Assembly (NCBI GenBank): GCA_027489065.1
Contig: JAIYAM010000032.1
Location: 19,090-83,089, forward strand
Length of the DNA: 64,000 nucleotides
Origin: Erythrobacteraceae bacterium
GTDB lineage: Bacteria > Pseudomonadota > Alphaproteobacteria > Sphingomonadales > Sphingomonadaceae
Reading direction: 5' to 3'
Under the pieces are notes generated by a model, which made no database searches, was not told where the DNA came from, and worked only from the letters and a program-made list of their open reading frames with translations. The position numbers were made by a program, and so were the translations under genes. Position 1 is the first letter of the stretch. The number at the start of each line of letters is the position of its first letter. Shown piece after piece: positions 20,208-29,792 of the stretch.

Positions 20208-21131
20208 ATGAGCGCGTCCCCCCACACGCCGTCCACCGCAACGACCCCTATCGCCGCTGGCCGCACCCCGTTCGGCCTCGTGATCACCGGGCTTGCCGGC
20301 GCAGCGTTGCTCGCGGGCTGCGCGGCCAAGACCCCGCCGCCTCCGCCGCCGCCCCCTCCGCCGCCCCCGCCGCCCCAGGTGGTCGAGGCCGTGCCCTACC
20401 GCCCGCTTCCGCCGGGCGGCGCTTACTACGTGATGACCATGCCCCCCCGCGGCGCCGATGGGCGCCACGTCACGGTCAACTCGAACCTCACCGACGACCA
20501 GCTGGTCTGGAACCTGCGTTCGGCGTGGAATGTCGCCGCGCTCAACTGCCTCGCGCCCGAATACGAGCCGATCCTGACCGGCTACCGCGCCTTCCTCAGC
20601 AAGAACGTGCGCTCGCTGAAGGCGGTCAACGACCGGATCGAGAAGAGCTATACCAGCCGCTACAAGGTCCGCCGGGATGCGATCGTGGCGCGTGATGGCT
20701 ACACCACGCAGGTCTACAACTTCTTCGCCGAACCGGCCGCCCGCGCGGGCTTCTGCCGCGTGGTGCTCGACATGTCGAACCGCGCGCTCGCGGCCCCGCC
20801 GACCGATCCGCTGGCCTTCGCCCGCGCCAACTTCGCAGGCCTGCTCCAGCCCTTCGACCAGTTCTTCGAGGAGTATGAGGTCTACCAGCGCGCCTCGGCC
20901 GAGTGGGACGCCAAGTGGGGCGCGCAATATGGCGCTTCGCAGCCGGGCTGGGTCGCGGTGCAGCAGGCTCGCGCAGGGCTTGCTCCGGCTCCGACGCCAA
21001 CTGCGACGCAGACCGTGATCGACTCCGAAACCGGCTTGCCGGTGCCGGTCATCCCGGTACGCGAAGGCGTGACCGCGCAGCCGGTGGTGCAGCCGATTGC
21101 GCCCAAGCCGGGCGGCAAGCCGGGCCTTTAG
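20208..21131 (+). CDS. Putative lipoprotein with polyproline stretch, unknown function
   Basis: 307 aa. A hydrophobic segment ends in the lipobox LLAGC with Cys38, so a lipid-anchored periplasmic protein is likely. Directly after it come 14 consecutive prolines. The central part (about 65-240) looks folded, with [20 protein letters not shown] and [20 protein letters not shown] helices. The C-terminal 60 residues are rich in Pro, Thr and Val. ATG 20208 is preceded by CAGGAGAGAG. No family is recognised. A polyproline run of this length would normally need EF-P for translation. Confidence 0.75.
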   Translation: MSASPHTPSTATTPIAAGRTPFGLVITGLAGAALLAGCAAKTPPPPPPPPPPPPPPQVVEAVPYRPLPPGGAYYVMTMPPRGADGRHVTVNSNLTDDQLVWNLRSAWNVAALNCLAPEYEPILTGYRAFLSKNVRSLKAVNDRIEKSYTSRYKVRRDAIVARDGYTTQVYNFFAEPAARAGFCRVVLDMSNRALAAPPTDPLAFARANFAGLLQPFDQFFEEYEVYQRASAEWDAKWGAQYGASQPGWVAVQQARAGLAPAPTPTATQTVIDSETGLPVPVIPVREGVTAQPVVQPIAPKPGGKPGL

Positions 21132-21251
21132 GACGGGCAGGGGCCGGGGCTGCGCAGCCGCAAATCTTGCGTTGCAAGCCCCCCCGCTTCCCGCTAATGC
21201 GCGCGCTCGCCCGCTCCCCGATGGGGCGCGGCGGGCGCCAAGACCTGGAAC

Positions 21252-21327
<76 letters not shown>

Positions 21328-21504
21328 GGCGTCTTTTCTTTTCCCCCTCAGACGCCGGACGGCGGACATCCGTCCTCCTTGGCTTTGCCGCATAAGCGGC
21401 GGCGCGCGTTCGCGCTTGCGGCCTTTAAGGCCGATTGGTCGCCGCCATCTCCGTTGCACCACCTTACACCGCTTGCCGTCAGCTTTGCCTGACGCTAACG
21501 CTGC

Positions 21505-21672
21505 TCCCGCGCCAAGGTAACGGGAATGCGGTTCGATTCCGCAGCTGTCCCTGCAACTGTAAGCGGTGAGTATGCGGTGTGCGCCCCGAAAGGGGCAGCC
21601 ACTGGAGCGGCAACGTTCCGGGAAGGCGAGCACCGGATGCGCTGATCCGTGAGCCAGGAGACCGACCGGGGC
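21505..21672 (+). promoter_or_regulatory. Cobalamin (B12) riboswitch
   Basis: The leader contains the ordered conserved blocks of the cobalamin aptamer: GGTAACGGGAATGCGGT near 21516, GCAGCTGTCCCTGCAACTGTAA near 21541-21562, GCCACTGG near 21598 and the B12 box GAGCCAGGAGACC at 21651-21663. It lies about 130 bases before a BtuB-like receptor gene. The known mode for such leaders is repression of the receptor when cobalamin is plentiful. Edges are approximate. Confidence 0.92.
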
Positions 21673-21804
21673 GTGTCGCTCTTTGCTTGGCTCAGGGATT
21701 GGTCAGGCGCGGAAAAACACTTCTGTTGTGAGCGACATCGCTGGGCTGTGGGGGAGGGCAACCTCTCCTCGCGGCCACCATGTTGCTGATGACGGGAGGA
21801 ATCC

Positions 21805-23742
21805 GTGAAGAATTTTGCATTGTTGGGAAGCGTCGCTGGAGCGGCGCTGGTTTGGGCTGTGCCGGCGTGGGCGCAGGACGTCGACGAACGCGGCGAACAG
21901 ATCGTCTTCGCCGATACGCGTCTGCCCGAACCCATTCTGGTATCCGCCAGCCGCGACGGAACATTGACGCGTGAGGACTTCACCGGCTCCGCGCTGGTGA
22001 TCACCGCCGAGCAACTCGAACAACGCCAGACCCGCGACATCGCCGACGCCCTGCGCGACGTCCCCGGCGTGGCGGTTGCGGGCGTGGCGGGGCAGACCCA
22101 GATCCGCCTGCGCGGCTCGGAAGCCAACCACGTCCTCGTGCTGGTCGACGGCATCGAGGTTTCCGATCCTTTCGCGGGCGAGTTCGACATCGGCACGCTC
22201 TCGGCCGACATCGGAGCGCGCCTCGAAGTGCTGCGCGGGCCGCAATCCGCGCTCTATGGCTCGGACGCGATCGGCGGCGTCGTCGCCTACCAGAGCGCGA
22301 GCGGGCGCGCGGTGCCGGGCCTTGCCGCGCGGATCGAGGGCGGCACGCAAGGCACCGTCAATGGCGCGCTCCGCTATGGCGCGTCCGGCAATGCATGGGA
22401 CGCCGCGCTCTCTGCCGTGGTCGTCAGCACCGATGGCCAGCCCAACGCGCGCGGCGGCTCCCGCGACATCGGCCGCGACAGCTACACGCTGGCGGGCAAG
22501 GGCGCTGTCGATGTGACGCAGGGGCTGCAATTGCGCGCCGCCGCCCGCTTCATCCGCACCGAGGGCCAGTTCAACGACAGCAACTTCGACCGCACCAGCC
22601 CGACCTTCGGCTTCATCATCGACAGCCCCGGCACCCGCTTCACCAACGAGGCGGTCTATGCCCTCGTCGGCGCACGGCTCGACACGCTGGACGGGCGCTG
22701 GACGCATGACCTTTCGGCCCAGATCGCCGACATCAACCGCGAGAGCTTCGACGCTTTCGGGCAATCGCAGGGGAGCGCGGGCGACCGGGTGAAGGCGTCC
22801 TACGTCTCGGCCTTCCGCATCGATGACCGGCACAACCTGACTGTCGCCGCCGATTACGAGCAGGAGGGCTTCCGCAACACCCTCGCCAGCAGCGGCGGGT
22901 TCACCGACAGGCGCGAGATCGAGCAGTTCGGTGTCGTGGGCGAGTATCGCTTCAGCGGCGAGGCGGTCGACCTGTCGGCGGCGATCCGGCACGACATGAA
23001 CGATCTGTTCCGCGATGCGACCACCTTCCGCGTGGGCGCAGGTTACCGCGTGACCGATACCACGCGCCTGCGTGCGGCGGCGGGCTCGGGCGTCAAGAAC
23101 CCCGGCTTCTTCGAGCTTTACGGTTTCGTCGACGGCCGCTTCATCGGCAATGCGAGCTTGCGCCCCGAGAAGTCGACCGGGTGGGAAGTCGGAATCGATC
23201 AGGACATCACCGACGCCGCGCGCGTTTCGGTGACCTACTTCGACAGCGAGCTCGAAGGCGAAATCTTCACCACCTTCCCGCCGCCAAGCTTCATCGCCAC
23301 CCCTGCCAACCGTACCACGGTGAGCAAGCAGCGCGGGGTCGAGGTCTCGCTTGCGGCCAAGCTGGGCGAGCAGTGGAGCCTCGATGCGGCCTATTCCTAC
23401 CTCGATGCCAAGGAGAACGGCCGCAGGGAAGTGCGCCGGCCGCGCCACATCGCCAGCGCCGCACTGACCTGGGCCGCGCCCGGCGATGCCGCCTCGGCGA
23501 CGCTCGTGGTGCGCCACAATGGCACTGCACTCGACGATGCCTTCACCGACCCGAGCTTCCGCCCGGTGCGGGTCCAACTGGACGATTACACGCTGGTCAA
23601 TCTCAACGCGCGGGTGAAGCTGACCGACACCGTCAGCGGCTTTGCCCGTGTCGATAACCTGCTCGGCGAAACCTACGAGCAGGTGTTCAGCTTCGTCTCG
23701 CGGGGGCGGAGCGCGGTCATCGGTGTGGAAGCGCGGTTCTGA
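21805..23742 (+). CDS. btuB: TonB-dependent outer-membrane receptor, BtuB-like
   Basis: 645 aa. A signal peptide (about 1-23, ending AWAQ) is followed by a plug domain (about 45-160, with VLVLVDGIEVSDPF and EVLRGPQSALYGSDAIGG). A 22-strand barrel of alternating short strands ends in the terminal aromatic F. Size and plug match BtuB. The upstream cobalamin riboswitch makes vitamin B12 the likely ligand. Energy comes from TonB/ExbBD, not seen here. A hairpin follows the stop. Confidence 0.88.
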   Translation: MKNFALLGSVAGAALVWAVPAWAQDVDERGEQIVFADTRLPEPILVSASRDGTLTREDFTGSALVITAEQLEQRQTRDIADALRDVPGVAVAGVAGQTQIRLRGSEANHVLVLVDGIEVSDPFAGEFDIGTLSADIGARLEVLRGPQSALYGSDAIGGVVAYQSASGRAVPGLAARIEGGTQGTVNGALRYGASGNAWDAALSAVVVSTDGQPNARGGSRDIGRDSYTLAGKGAVDVTQGLQLRAAARFIRTEGQFNDSNFDRTSPTFGFIIDSPGTRFTNEAVYALVGARLDTLDGRWTHDLSAQIADINRESFDAFGQSQGSAGDRVKASYVSAFRIDDRHNLTVAADYEQEGFRNTLASSGGFTDRREIEQFGVVGEYRFSGEAVDLSAAIRHDMNDLFRDATTFRVGAGYRVTDTTRLRAAAGSGVKNPGFFELYGFVDGRFIGNASLRPEKSTGWEVGIDQDITDAARVSVTYFDSELEGEIFTTFPPPSFIATPANRTTVSKQRGVEVSLAAKLGEQWSLDAAYSYLDAKENGRREVRRPRHIASAALTWAAPGDAASATLVVRHNGTALDDAFTDPSFRPVRVQLDDYTLVNLNARVKLTDTVSGFARVDNLLGETYEQVFSFVSRGRSAVIGVEARF

Positions 23743-23748
23743 ACTACC

Positions 23749-23775
23749 TCTCCCCTCCCCGAGCGGGAGGGGAGA
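23749..23775 (+). terminator. Hairpin between btuB and obgE, probable terminator
   Basis: TCTCCCCTCCC and GGGAGGGGAGA form a perfect 11-bp stem around a CGAGC loop, extended after short bulges by CTAC/GTAG. There is no T run. C-rich/G-rich palindromes of this kind recur between genes in sphingomonads, so it may also be a dispersed repeat. Confidence 0.55.
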
Positions 23776-23819
23776 TAGTAGCCCTCGCAATTGCAGCAGA
23801 AATTGCGTAAGCGCGCGCC

Positions 23820-24884
23820 ATGCATTTCCTCGACCAAGCCAAGATCTATGTGAAGTCCGGCGGAGGCGGCCCGGGGGCCGTCTCGTTCCGGCGTGAGATG
23901 TACGTCGAATATGGCGGCCCTGACGGCGGCAACGGCGGGAACGGCGGCGATATCGTGTTCGAAGCCGTCGCCGGCCTCAACACGCTGATCGACTTCCGCT
24001 ATTCGCAGCACTTCAAGGCGCCTCGCGGCGGACACGGGATGGGCAAGGACCGCACCGGGGCCTCGGCCAAGCCGCTCGTCATCAAGGTGCCGGTCGGCAC
24101 GCAGATCCTCTCCGAGGACAAGGAGGAGGTGCTCGCCGACTTCACGCAGGTCGGCCAGCGCGTCACCTTCCTCGAAGGCGGCTTGGGCGGACGCGGCAAT
24201 GCCAGCTACAAGACCTCGACCAACCGCGCCCCGCGCCAGCACCAGCCTGGCCTGCCGGGCGAGGAGATGTGGGTGTGGCTGCGGCTGAAGCTGCTCGCGG
24301 ACGTGGGCCTTGTCGGCCTGCCCAACGCCGGCAAATCGACCTTCATCAATGCCGTCTCGAACGCGCAGGCCAAGGTCGGCGATTATGCCTTCACCACGCT
24401 GGTCCCCAAGCTGGGCGTCGTGCGCCACAAGGGCCGCGAATTCGTGCTCGCGGACATTCCGGGCCTCATCGAGGGCGCCGCGGAAGGTGCCGGGATCGGC
24501 GACCGCTTCCTTGGCCATATCGAGCGTTGCCGGGTGCTGATCCACCTCATCGATATCACCGGCACCGAAGATGCCGACCCCGCTAAAGCCATGCGCATCG
24601 TCGAGGAGGAGCTGGCCGCTTACGGCGCAGGCCTCGAGGACAAGGCGCGGCTGGTGGTGCTCAACAAGCTCGATCTGGCCGACGCCGAACTGGTCGAAGT
24701 GTTCAGCAAGGAACTGCTCGAGGCTGGCGCGGACGAGGTCTTCGCGGTCTCCGGCGTGACCGGTGCGGGCATCCCCGAACTGCTCGATGCGGTGCTCGGC
24801 TATCTGCCCGACCGCACCTCGACCGAGACCAAGACGGTCGAGGTCGAGAACGAGGACGAGGCCAGCGACTGGTCGCCGCTCTGA
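23820..24884 (+). CDS. obgE: Obg-family GTPase CgtA/ObgE
   Basis: 354 aa. The N-terminal glycine-rich Obg fold (about 1-158, with VSFRREMYVEYGGPDGGNGG) is followed by a G domain containing GLPNAGKSTF near 166-175 and NKLDLADAE. The C-terminal variable domain is short and acidic. Obg proteins act in 50S assembly and stress control and are essential. ATG 23820 gives the canonical MHFLDQAKIYV start. proB follows after 7 bases, a common alphaproteobacterial pair. Confidence 0.95.
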   Translation: MHFLDQAKIYVKSGGGGPGAVSFRREMYVEYGGPDGGNGGNGGDIVFEAVAGLNTLIDFRYSQHFKAPRGGHGMGKDRTGASAKPLVIKVPVGTQILSEDKEEVLADFTQVGQRVTFLEGGLGGRGNASYKTSTNRAPRQHQPGLPGEEMWVWLRLKLLADVGLVGLPNAGKSTFINAVSNAQAKVGDYAFTTLVPKLGVVRHKGREFVLADIPGLIEGAAEGAGIGDRFLGHIERCRVLIHLIDITGTEDADPAKAMRIVEEELAAYGAGLEDKARLVVLNKLDLADAELVEVFSKELLEAGADEVFAVSGVTGAGIPELLDAVLGYLPDRTSTETKTVEVENEDEASDWSPL

Positions 24885-24891
24885 GTCTGCG

Positions 24892-26010
24892 ATGCTGACG
24901 CGCCTGTCGGACATTACCACCGCACGGCGGATCGTGGTCAAGATCGGCTCGGCGCTGCTGGTCGGCGGCGGGCAGGCACGCGAAGGCTGGCTCACGCACA
25001 TGGCGCGCGACCTTGCAGGCCTGCGGCAGGCGGGCGCGCAGGTGATCGTGGTGAGCTCCGGCGCGATTGCACTGGGCGCGGCGCGGCTGGCCTTGCCCAA
25101 GGGCGGACGCGGGAGCCTCGCCGATGCACAGGCGGCGGCGGCCGTCGGGCAAATCCAGCTGGCCGACTTGTGGTCGCGTGCCTTGGGCGCGCAAGGCATC
25201 ACCGCGGCGCAGATGCTGCTGACACTGGGCGACCTCGAAGACCGGCGGCGCTATCTCAATGCCTCGGCGACGCTCGATCGGCTGCTCGAGGCGGGCACGA
25301 TCCCGGTCATCAACGAGAACGATTCGGTCGCGACCGAGGAAATCCGTTTCGGCGACAATGATCGCCTCGCGGCGCGCGTTGCGCAGGCGGCCAACGCCGA
25401 TCTGGTGCTGCTGCTCTCGGATGTCGACGGGCTGTATGACCGCGATCCGCGTGCGGAAGGCGCGACTCTCATCCCGACGGTCGACGCCGTGACGCCGGAG
25501 GTGATGGCGATGGCGAGTGGGGCTTCGTCATCGGGCCTGGGCTCGGGCGGCATGATCTCCAAGCTTCAGGCGGCGCAGATCGCGACCCGCGCAGGCATCG
25601 CGCTCGCCATCCTCAACGGCACGCACGAGGCGCCGATTGCCCACGCGCTCGGCGCTGGCACGGGCACGTTGTTCCTCCCCGTCCGCGCCGATTCCGCCCG
25701 CAAGGCGTGGCTCGGCGGCCGGCTCGCGCCGGCAGGCGAACTGCGCGTCGACAGGGGCTGCGCCGAGGCGCTGAAGGGCGGGGCGAGCCTGCTCGCGGCG
25801 GGCGTGGTCGGCGTATCGGGCACCTTCCGGCGCGGCGATCTCGTCAGCGTGCTGAGCCTCAAGGGCGAGCGGCTGGCGCAGGGCCTTGCCGAATATGACG
25901 TCGCCGAAATGCAGCTCATCGCCGGAAAGCGCGCCGAGGATCAGGCCGAGCGGCTGGGTTATGCGCCGCGTTCCTGCGTGATCCACCGCGACCACATGGT
26001 CCTGCTGTGA
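24892..26010 (+). CDS. proB: Glutamate 5-kinase
   Basis: 372 aa. The amino acid kinase domain (about 1-260) shows VVKIGSALLV, VSSGAIALGAARL and NENDSVATEE, and the C-terminal PUA domain (about 280-365) contains GVVGVSGTFRRGDLV. It phosphorylates glutamate in the first step of proline synthesis. Start ATG 24892 lies 7 bases after the obgE stop; longer in-frame starts lie inside obgE. It overlaps the next gene by 4 bases (GTGA). Confidence 0.94.
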   Translation: MLTRLSDITTARRIVVKIGSALLVGGGQAREGWLTHMARDLAGLRQAGAQVIVVSSGAIALGAARLALPKGGRGSLADAQAAAAVGQIQLADLWSRALGAQGITAAQMLLTLGDLEDRRRYLNASATLDRLLEAGTIPVINENDSVATEEIRFGDNDRLAARVAQAANADLVLLLSDVDGLYDRDPRAEGATLIPTVDAVTPEVMAMASGASSSGLGSGGMISKLQAAQIATRAGIALAILNGTHEAPIAHALGAGTGTLFLPVRADSARKAWLGGRLAPAGELRVDRGCAEALKGGASLLAAGVVGVSGTFRRGDLVSVLSLKGERLAQGLAEYDVAEMQLIAGKRAEDQAERLGYAPRSCVIHRDHMVLL

Positions 26011-26924
26011 GCCTTTTGGCGATCACCGGCGCGACCGGCTTTGTCGGCAGCGCGGTGCTGGCCGAGGCTTTGGCGCAGGGGCACCGGGTCAAGGCGCTCG
26101 CCCGGCGTGATCAGCCTGCGCTAGAAGGCGTCGAATGGGTGCGCGGCGATCTGAACGACACTCCCGCGCTCGCGGCACTGGTCGAAGGCGCGGACGCCGT
26201 GATCCACGTCGCGGGCCTCACCAACACGCCCGATCCGGCAGAGTTCGCGGTCGCCAACGTCACCGGCACCGCCAATGTGATCGCCGCCATGAAGGCCGCG
26301 GGCGTGAAGCGGCTGGTGTTCGTCTCCTCGCTTTCGGCGCGGATGCCCGAGCTTTCGGCCTATGGCGCCTCCAAGGCCGAGGCAGAGGCACTGGTGGAAG
26401 CGAGCGGCCTCGACTGGACGACGGTGCGCCCGCCCGGTGTCTATGGCCCGCGCGACATCGATTACCTCGACATGTTCCGCACCGCGAAGTGGGGCTTCGT
26501 GCCGCTGCCGCCGGGCGGGGCGAGTTCGATCATCCACGCGCATGACCTTGCCGCGCTGCTTGTGGCGCTTGCCGGAAGCAATGCCGCGCCGACGCGCAAG
26601 AAGGTTTACGAGCCCGACGATGGCCGCGAGGGCGGGTGGAGCCACAAGGAGCTCGCCGCCGCCATTGGCCGCGCTGTCGGGCGATCCCGCGTTTTCGCCC
26701 CGCACCTGCCGCGCGCGGTGCTCGATGCCGCCGCCGCCGCCGATCGCCTCGCACGCGGTGACCGCGCCAAGCTCACGCCTGACAGGGTCGGCTACATGGC
26801 GCACCCCAACTGGGTGTCGCGCTTCGACCGCAAGCCGCCGCCGGGCCTGTGGCAGCCGCGCATCGGCGGCGAGGAGGGATTGCGGACGACCGCCGAGTGG
26901 TACCGCCGCGAGGGGTGGCTCTAG
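26007..26924 (+). CDS. NAD(P)-dependent epimerase/dehydratase family protein (extended SDR)
   Basis: 305 aa with the N-terminal nucleotide loop GATGFVGS (residues 8-15) and the active-site pattern YGASKAEAE (YxxxK). Preceded by FVSSLSAR, this places it in the extended/atypical SDR group. The sequence resembles complex I NDUFA9-like and hydroxysteroid/flavonoid-reductase-like proteins; the substrate cannot be told. GTG 26007 overlaps the proB stop, suggesting cotranscription with obgE-proB. It converges on cysH with a 10-base gap. Confidence 0.8.
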   Translation: MSLLAITGATGFVGSAVLAEALAQGHRVKALARRDQPALEGVEWVRGDLNDTPALAALVEGADAVIHVAGLTNTPDPAEFAVANVTGTANVIAAMKAAGVKRLVFVSSLSARMPELSAYGASKAEAEALVEASGLDWTTVRPPGVYGPRDIDYLDMFRTAKWGFVPLPPGGASSIIHAHDLAALLVALAGSNAAPTRKKVYEPDDGREGGWSHKELAAAIGRAVGRSRVFAPHLPRAVLDAAAAADRLARGDRAKLTPDRVGYMAHPNWVSRFDRKPPPGLWQPRIGGEEGLRTTAEWYRREGWL

Positions 26925-26934
26925 GCCGCAAGCC

Positions 26935-27720
26935 TCAGAGGAACGGTTCCTCGCCGGGCTTGTGGATCCCGCATTCGGTCTTGTCCCAGCCCTTCCAGCG
27001 GCCCGAGCGCGGGTCTTCGCCCGGCGCGACCTGCGTGGTGCAGGGCGAGCAGCCGATCGAGGGATAGCCGGCTGCGATCAGCGGGTGGCGGGGAAGATCG
27101 TGCTGGATGAAATGGCCCTCGATCTGGCTTGCATCCCAATCGATCAGCGGGTTGATCTTGAGCCGCCCCTGCGCATCCGTGGTGTCGATCTCGAAACGCG
27201 GCAGGTTGGCGCGGGTTCTGGCCTGGAAGGCCTTGCGCCCGGTGAAGCTCGCATCGAAGCGCACCAGCGCCTTCTCCAGCGGCTTGACCTTGCGGATCTC
27301 GCAGCACCCGTCGGGATCGTAGGACCACCTGAGGCCGGTCTCGTCCTTCTTCGCGAGGTCCTCGGGGTCCGGCGTCAGCACCACGAGATTGAGGCCGAGG
27401 CGCTCCACCAGCGTGTCCCGGTAGGCGAGGGTCTCGGCGAAATGCTTGCCGGTGTCGAGGAACAGCACCGGCACCGTCGGATCGACGCGGGCGACGAGGT
27501 GGAGCAGCACGGCGCTTTCCGCGCCGAAGCTGGACACCACTGCGAGGTCGCCCGCGAGCCGGTCGCGGATGACGCTTTCGAGCATCTCCTGCGTCGAGGC
27601 ACCGCGGAACAGGTTGTTGAGGCGCACCGCGTCATGCTCGGTGAAGCGCGGCGCGAGATCGAGGATGTCGGGCGTGTGCGCGATCATGCCGATCTTTGAC
27701 ATCGAAACGTCAGGCTTCAT
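26935..27720 (-). CDS. cysH: Phosphoadenylyl/adenylyl-sulfate reductase, APS-type
   Basis: 261 aa, thioredoxin-dependent reductase producing sulfite. Cys139-Cys140 (GCCEIRK) and Cys224/Cys227 (GCSPC) form the [4Fe-4S] site that marks APS-type enzymes. The catalytic Cys250 is in KTECGIH near the C-terminus. ATG 27720 is chosen: it overlaps the DUF934 stop by 11 bases and gives a family-like N-terminus, while the longer frame reads through DUF934. It is the last gene of the minus-strand sulfur operon. Confidence 0.93.
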   Translation of the reverse strand: MKPDVSMSKIGMIAHTPDILDLAPRFTEHDAVRLNNLFRGASTQEMLESVIRDRLAGDLAVVSSFGAESAVLLHLVARVDPTVPVLFLDTGKHFAETLAYRDTLVERLGLNLVVLTPDPEDLAKKDETGLRWSYDPDGCCEIRKVKPLEKALVRFDASFTGRKAFQARTRANLPRFEIDTTDAQGRLKINPLIDWDASQIEGHFIQHDLPRHPLIAAGYPSIGCSPCTTQVAPGEDPRSGRWKGWDKTECGIHKPGEEPFL

Positions 27721-28171
27721 GGCGCTTCTCCGCAATGGTCCGCCGCTGATCGGCGGCACGCTGGTAGACGTTCTCCCACGTCGCGAAGGCGCGGGCCGCG
27801 TCATCCTCGTCGAGGCGCTTGTCGGGGGCAAAGCTGTCGAAACCGCAGCGGCGCATATGCGAGAGCTGGTCGATCAGCACCTGGCCCACAGCGCGCAATT
27901 CGCCGGTGTAACCCGCCTCGCGCAGGATGCGCGCCGAGGAATAGCCGCGCCCGTCGCCGAAGCTCGGGAAGTTGACCTCCACCAGCGCGAGGCGATCGAG
28001 GAAGGGCAGCAGCACCCGCGCATCGTCACCCGGCTCGATGCGAACGGCGGCGGCGTTGGTCTGGTCGCAGCAGGAATCGACGGTGACGGCAGCGTGGTCG
28101 ACCGGCTCGTCATCACGAAAGCGGAATTGCACCTCGTCGGGGCTGGTGCCGAGATTGCTGGTATCAACCAT
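27710..28171 (-). CDS. DUF934 family protein, sulfite-reduction accessory
   Basis: 153 aa, matching DUF934, a family nearly always coded between sulfite reductase and cysH in proteobacteria. Visible features are FPSFGDGRGYSSARILRE and RAVGQVLIDQLSHMRRCGFD. No catalytic role is proven; an electron-transfer or assembly role is inferred from context. ATG 28171 overlaps the sulfite reductase stop by 8 bases; the long upstream extension in this frame is antisense-like and rejected. Confidence 0.85.
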   Translation of the reverse strand: MVDTSNLGTSPDEVQFRFRDDEPVDHAAVTVDSCCDQTNAAAVRIEPGDDARVLLPFLDRLALVEVNFPSFGDGRGYSSARILREAGYTGELRAVGQVLIDQLSHMRRCGFDSFAPDKRLDEDDAARAFATWENVYQRAADQRRTIAEKRHEA

Positions 28172-29792
28172 ACAATGCCTCCTTGAACGGCTCCATGCCG
28201 ATGCGGCGGTAGGTGTCGAGGAAGCGCTCCCCGTCGGTGCGGGTGGCGAGGTAGACGTCGGTGACCTTCTCGACCGCCGCCACCACACCGTCCTCGTCAA
28301 AGCCGGGGCCGGTGATCTTGGCGAGGCTGACATCCTCGGCCTCCGACCCGCCGAGCGAGAGCTGGAAGTTCTCCTTGCCCTTCTTGTCGACGCCGAGGAT
28401 GCCGATGTGACCTGCGTGGTGGTGCCCGCAAGCGTTGATGCAGCCCGAAATCTTGAGCTTCAGCTCGCCGACCACTTCGGTGCGGCCCGTTGCGGCAAAG
28501 CGCTCCGAGATGCGCTGGGCGAGCGGGATCGAGCGGGCGTTGGCGAGGCTGCAGTAATCGAGGCCCGGGCAGGCGATGATGTCCTCGATGGTGTCCATGT
28601 TGGGCGCGCCGAGACCGGCCTCGTCGAGCGCGGTCCACACGGCGTGCAGGTCAGCGATCCGCACGTGGGGCAGCAGGAGGTTCTGCGTGTGCATTACCCT
28701 GAGTTCGTCGAAGCTGTATTCGCGGGCGAGCTTCGCCACGACGCGCATCTGCTCGGCGGTGGCATCGCCGGGGATGCCGCCTGCGGGCTTCAGGCTGATG
28801 ACGGCCGAGACATAGGCGTCATGCTTGTGGCGATGGGTATTGCGGTCCACCCACAAGGCGAAATCGGGGTCCGAGCGGTCGAGCGTCTTGGGGCCATCGA
28901 CGAACGCGGGCGGGGCGAAATACTCGGTGATCCGCGCCAGTTCCTCACGAGGAGGTTCCACGCCGACGCTCAGCAGATGGGCGAATTCCTCCTCGACCTG
29001 CCGCGTGTATTCCGCCGCGCCGAGTTCGTGGACGAGGATCTTGATGCGCGCCTTGTACTTGTTGTCGCGCCGTCCGTAGCGGTTGTAGACCCGAAGGCAG
29101 GCCTCGGCATAGGTGATGAAGTGATCGAGCGGCACGAAGTCGCGGATCAGCGGCGCGATCATCGGCGTGCGGCCCATGCCGCCGCCCGCGTAGAACTCCG
29201 CGCCGATCTCGTCGCCACGCTTCACGATCCGCACGCCGATATCGTGCAGCCGCATCGCCGCGCGGTCCTTTTCCGACGCGATCACCGCGATCTTGAACTT
29301 GCGCGGCAGGTAGGTGAACTCCGGGTGGAAGCTCGACCATTGGCGCATCAGCTCGGCATAGGGGCGCGGGTCGACGACCTCGTCTGCGGCAGCACCGGCG
29401 AAGTGGTCCGACGAGATGTTGCGGATGCAGTTCCCGCTGGTCTGGATCGCGTGCATCTCGACCGTGGAGAGGTCCGCGAGGATGTCGGCGGCATCCTCCA
29501 GCTTGATCCAGTTGTACTGAATGTTCTGACGGGTGGTGAAGTGCCCGTAACCGCGGTCATACTTCTCGGCGATGTGGCTAAGCATCTCCAGCTGGCGCGA
29601 ATCCAGCGTCCCGTAGGGGATGGCGACGCGCAGCATGTAGGCGTGGAGCTGTAGGTAGAGCCCGTTCATCAGCCGCAGCGGCTTGAACTGGTCTTCGGTC
29701 AGCTTGCCCTCGATGCGGCGGCGCGCCTGATCGCGGAATTCTGCGACGCGGGCATCGACCATGGCCTGGTCATAGGTGTCGTAACGGTACAT
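28164..29792 (-). CDS. cysI: Assimilatory sulfite reductase, siroheme/[4Fe-4S] hemoprotein
   Basis: 542 aa with the duplicated ferredoxin-type nitrite/sulfite reductase fold. The cluster and siroheme ligands appear as Cys408-x5-Cys414 (CPGLDYC) and Cys451-x3-Cys455 (CINAC). The N-terminal half carries GHFTTRQNIQYNWI and TSGNCIRNI, typical of substrate and siroheme contacts. It reduces sulfite to sulfide in the cytoplasm. The partner flavoprotein (CysJ) is not in the window. Neighbours cysH and a SUMT point to sulfite, not nitrite, as substrate. TGATG overlap with the preceding gene. Confidence 0.92.
   Translation of the reverse strand: MYRYDTYDQAMVDARVAEFRDQARRRIEGKLTEDQFKPLRLMNGLYLQLHAYMLRVAIPYGTLDSRQLEMLSHIAEKYDRGYGHFTTRQNIQYNWIKLEDAADILADLSTVEMHAIQTSGNCIRNISSDHFAGAAADEVVDPRPYAELMRQWSSFHPEFTYLPRKFKIAVIASEKDRAAMRLHDIGVRIVKRGDEIGAEFYAGGGMGRTPMIAPLIRDFVPLDHFITYAEACLRVYNRYGRRDNKYKARIKILVHELGAAEYTRQVEEEFAHLLSVGVEPPREELARITEYFAPPAFVDGPKTLDRSDPDFALWVDRNTHRHKHDAYVSAVISLKPAGGIPGDATAEQMRVVAKLAREYSFDELRVMHTQNLLLPHVRIADLHAVWTALDEAGLGAPNMDTIEDIIACPGLDYCSLANARSIPLAQRISERFAATGRTEVVGELKLKISGCINACGHHHAGHIGILGVDKKGKENFQLSLGGSEAEDVSLAKITGPGFDEDGVVAAVEKVTDVYLATRTDGERFLDTYRRIGMEPFKEALYG

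Noticed and set aside
28164..29792. Nitrite reductase instead of sulfite reductase
   Set aside because: The fold is shared, but cysH, DUF934, DUF2849 and SUMT around it point to sulfite; no nitrate genes are seen.
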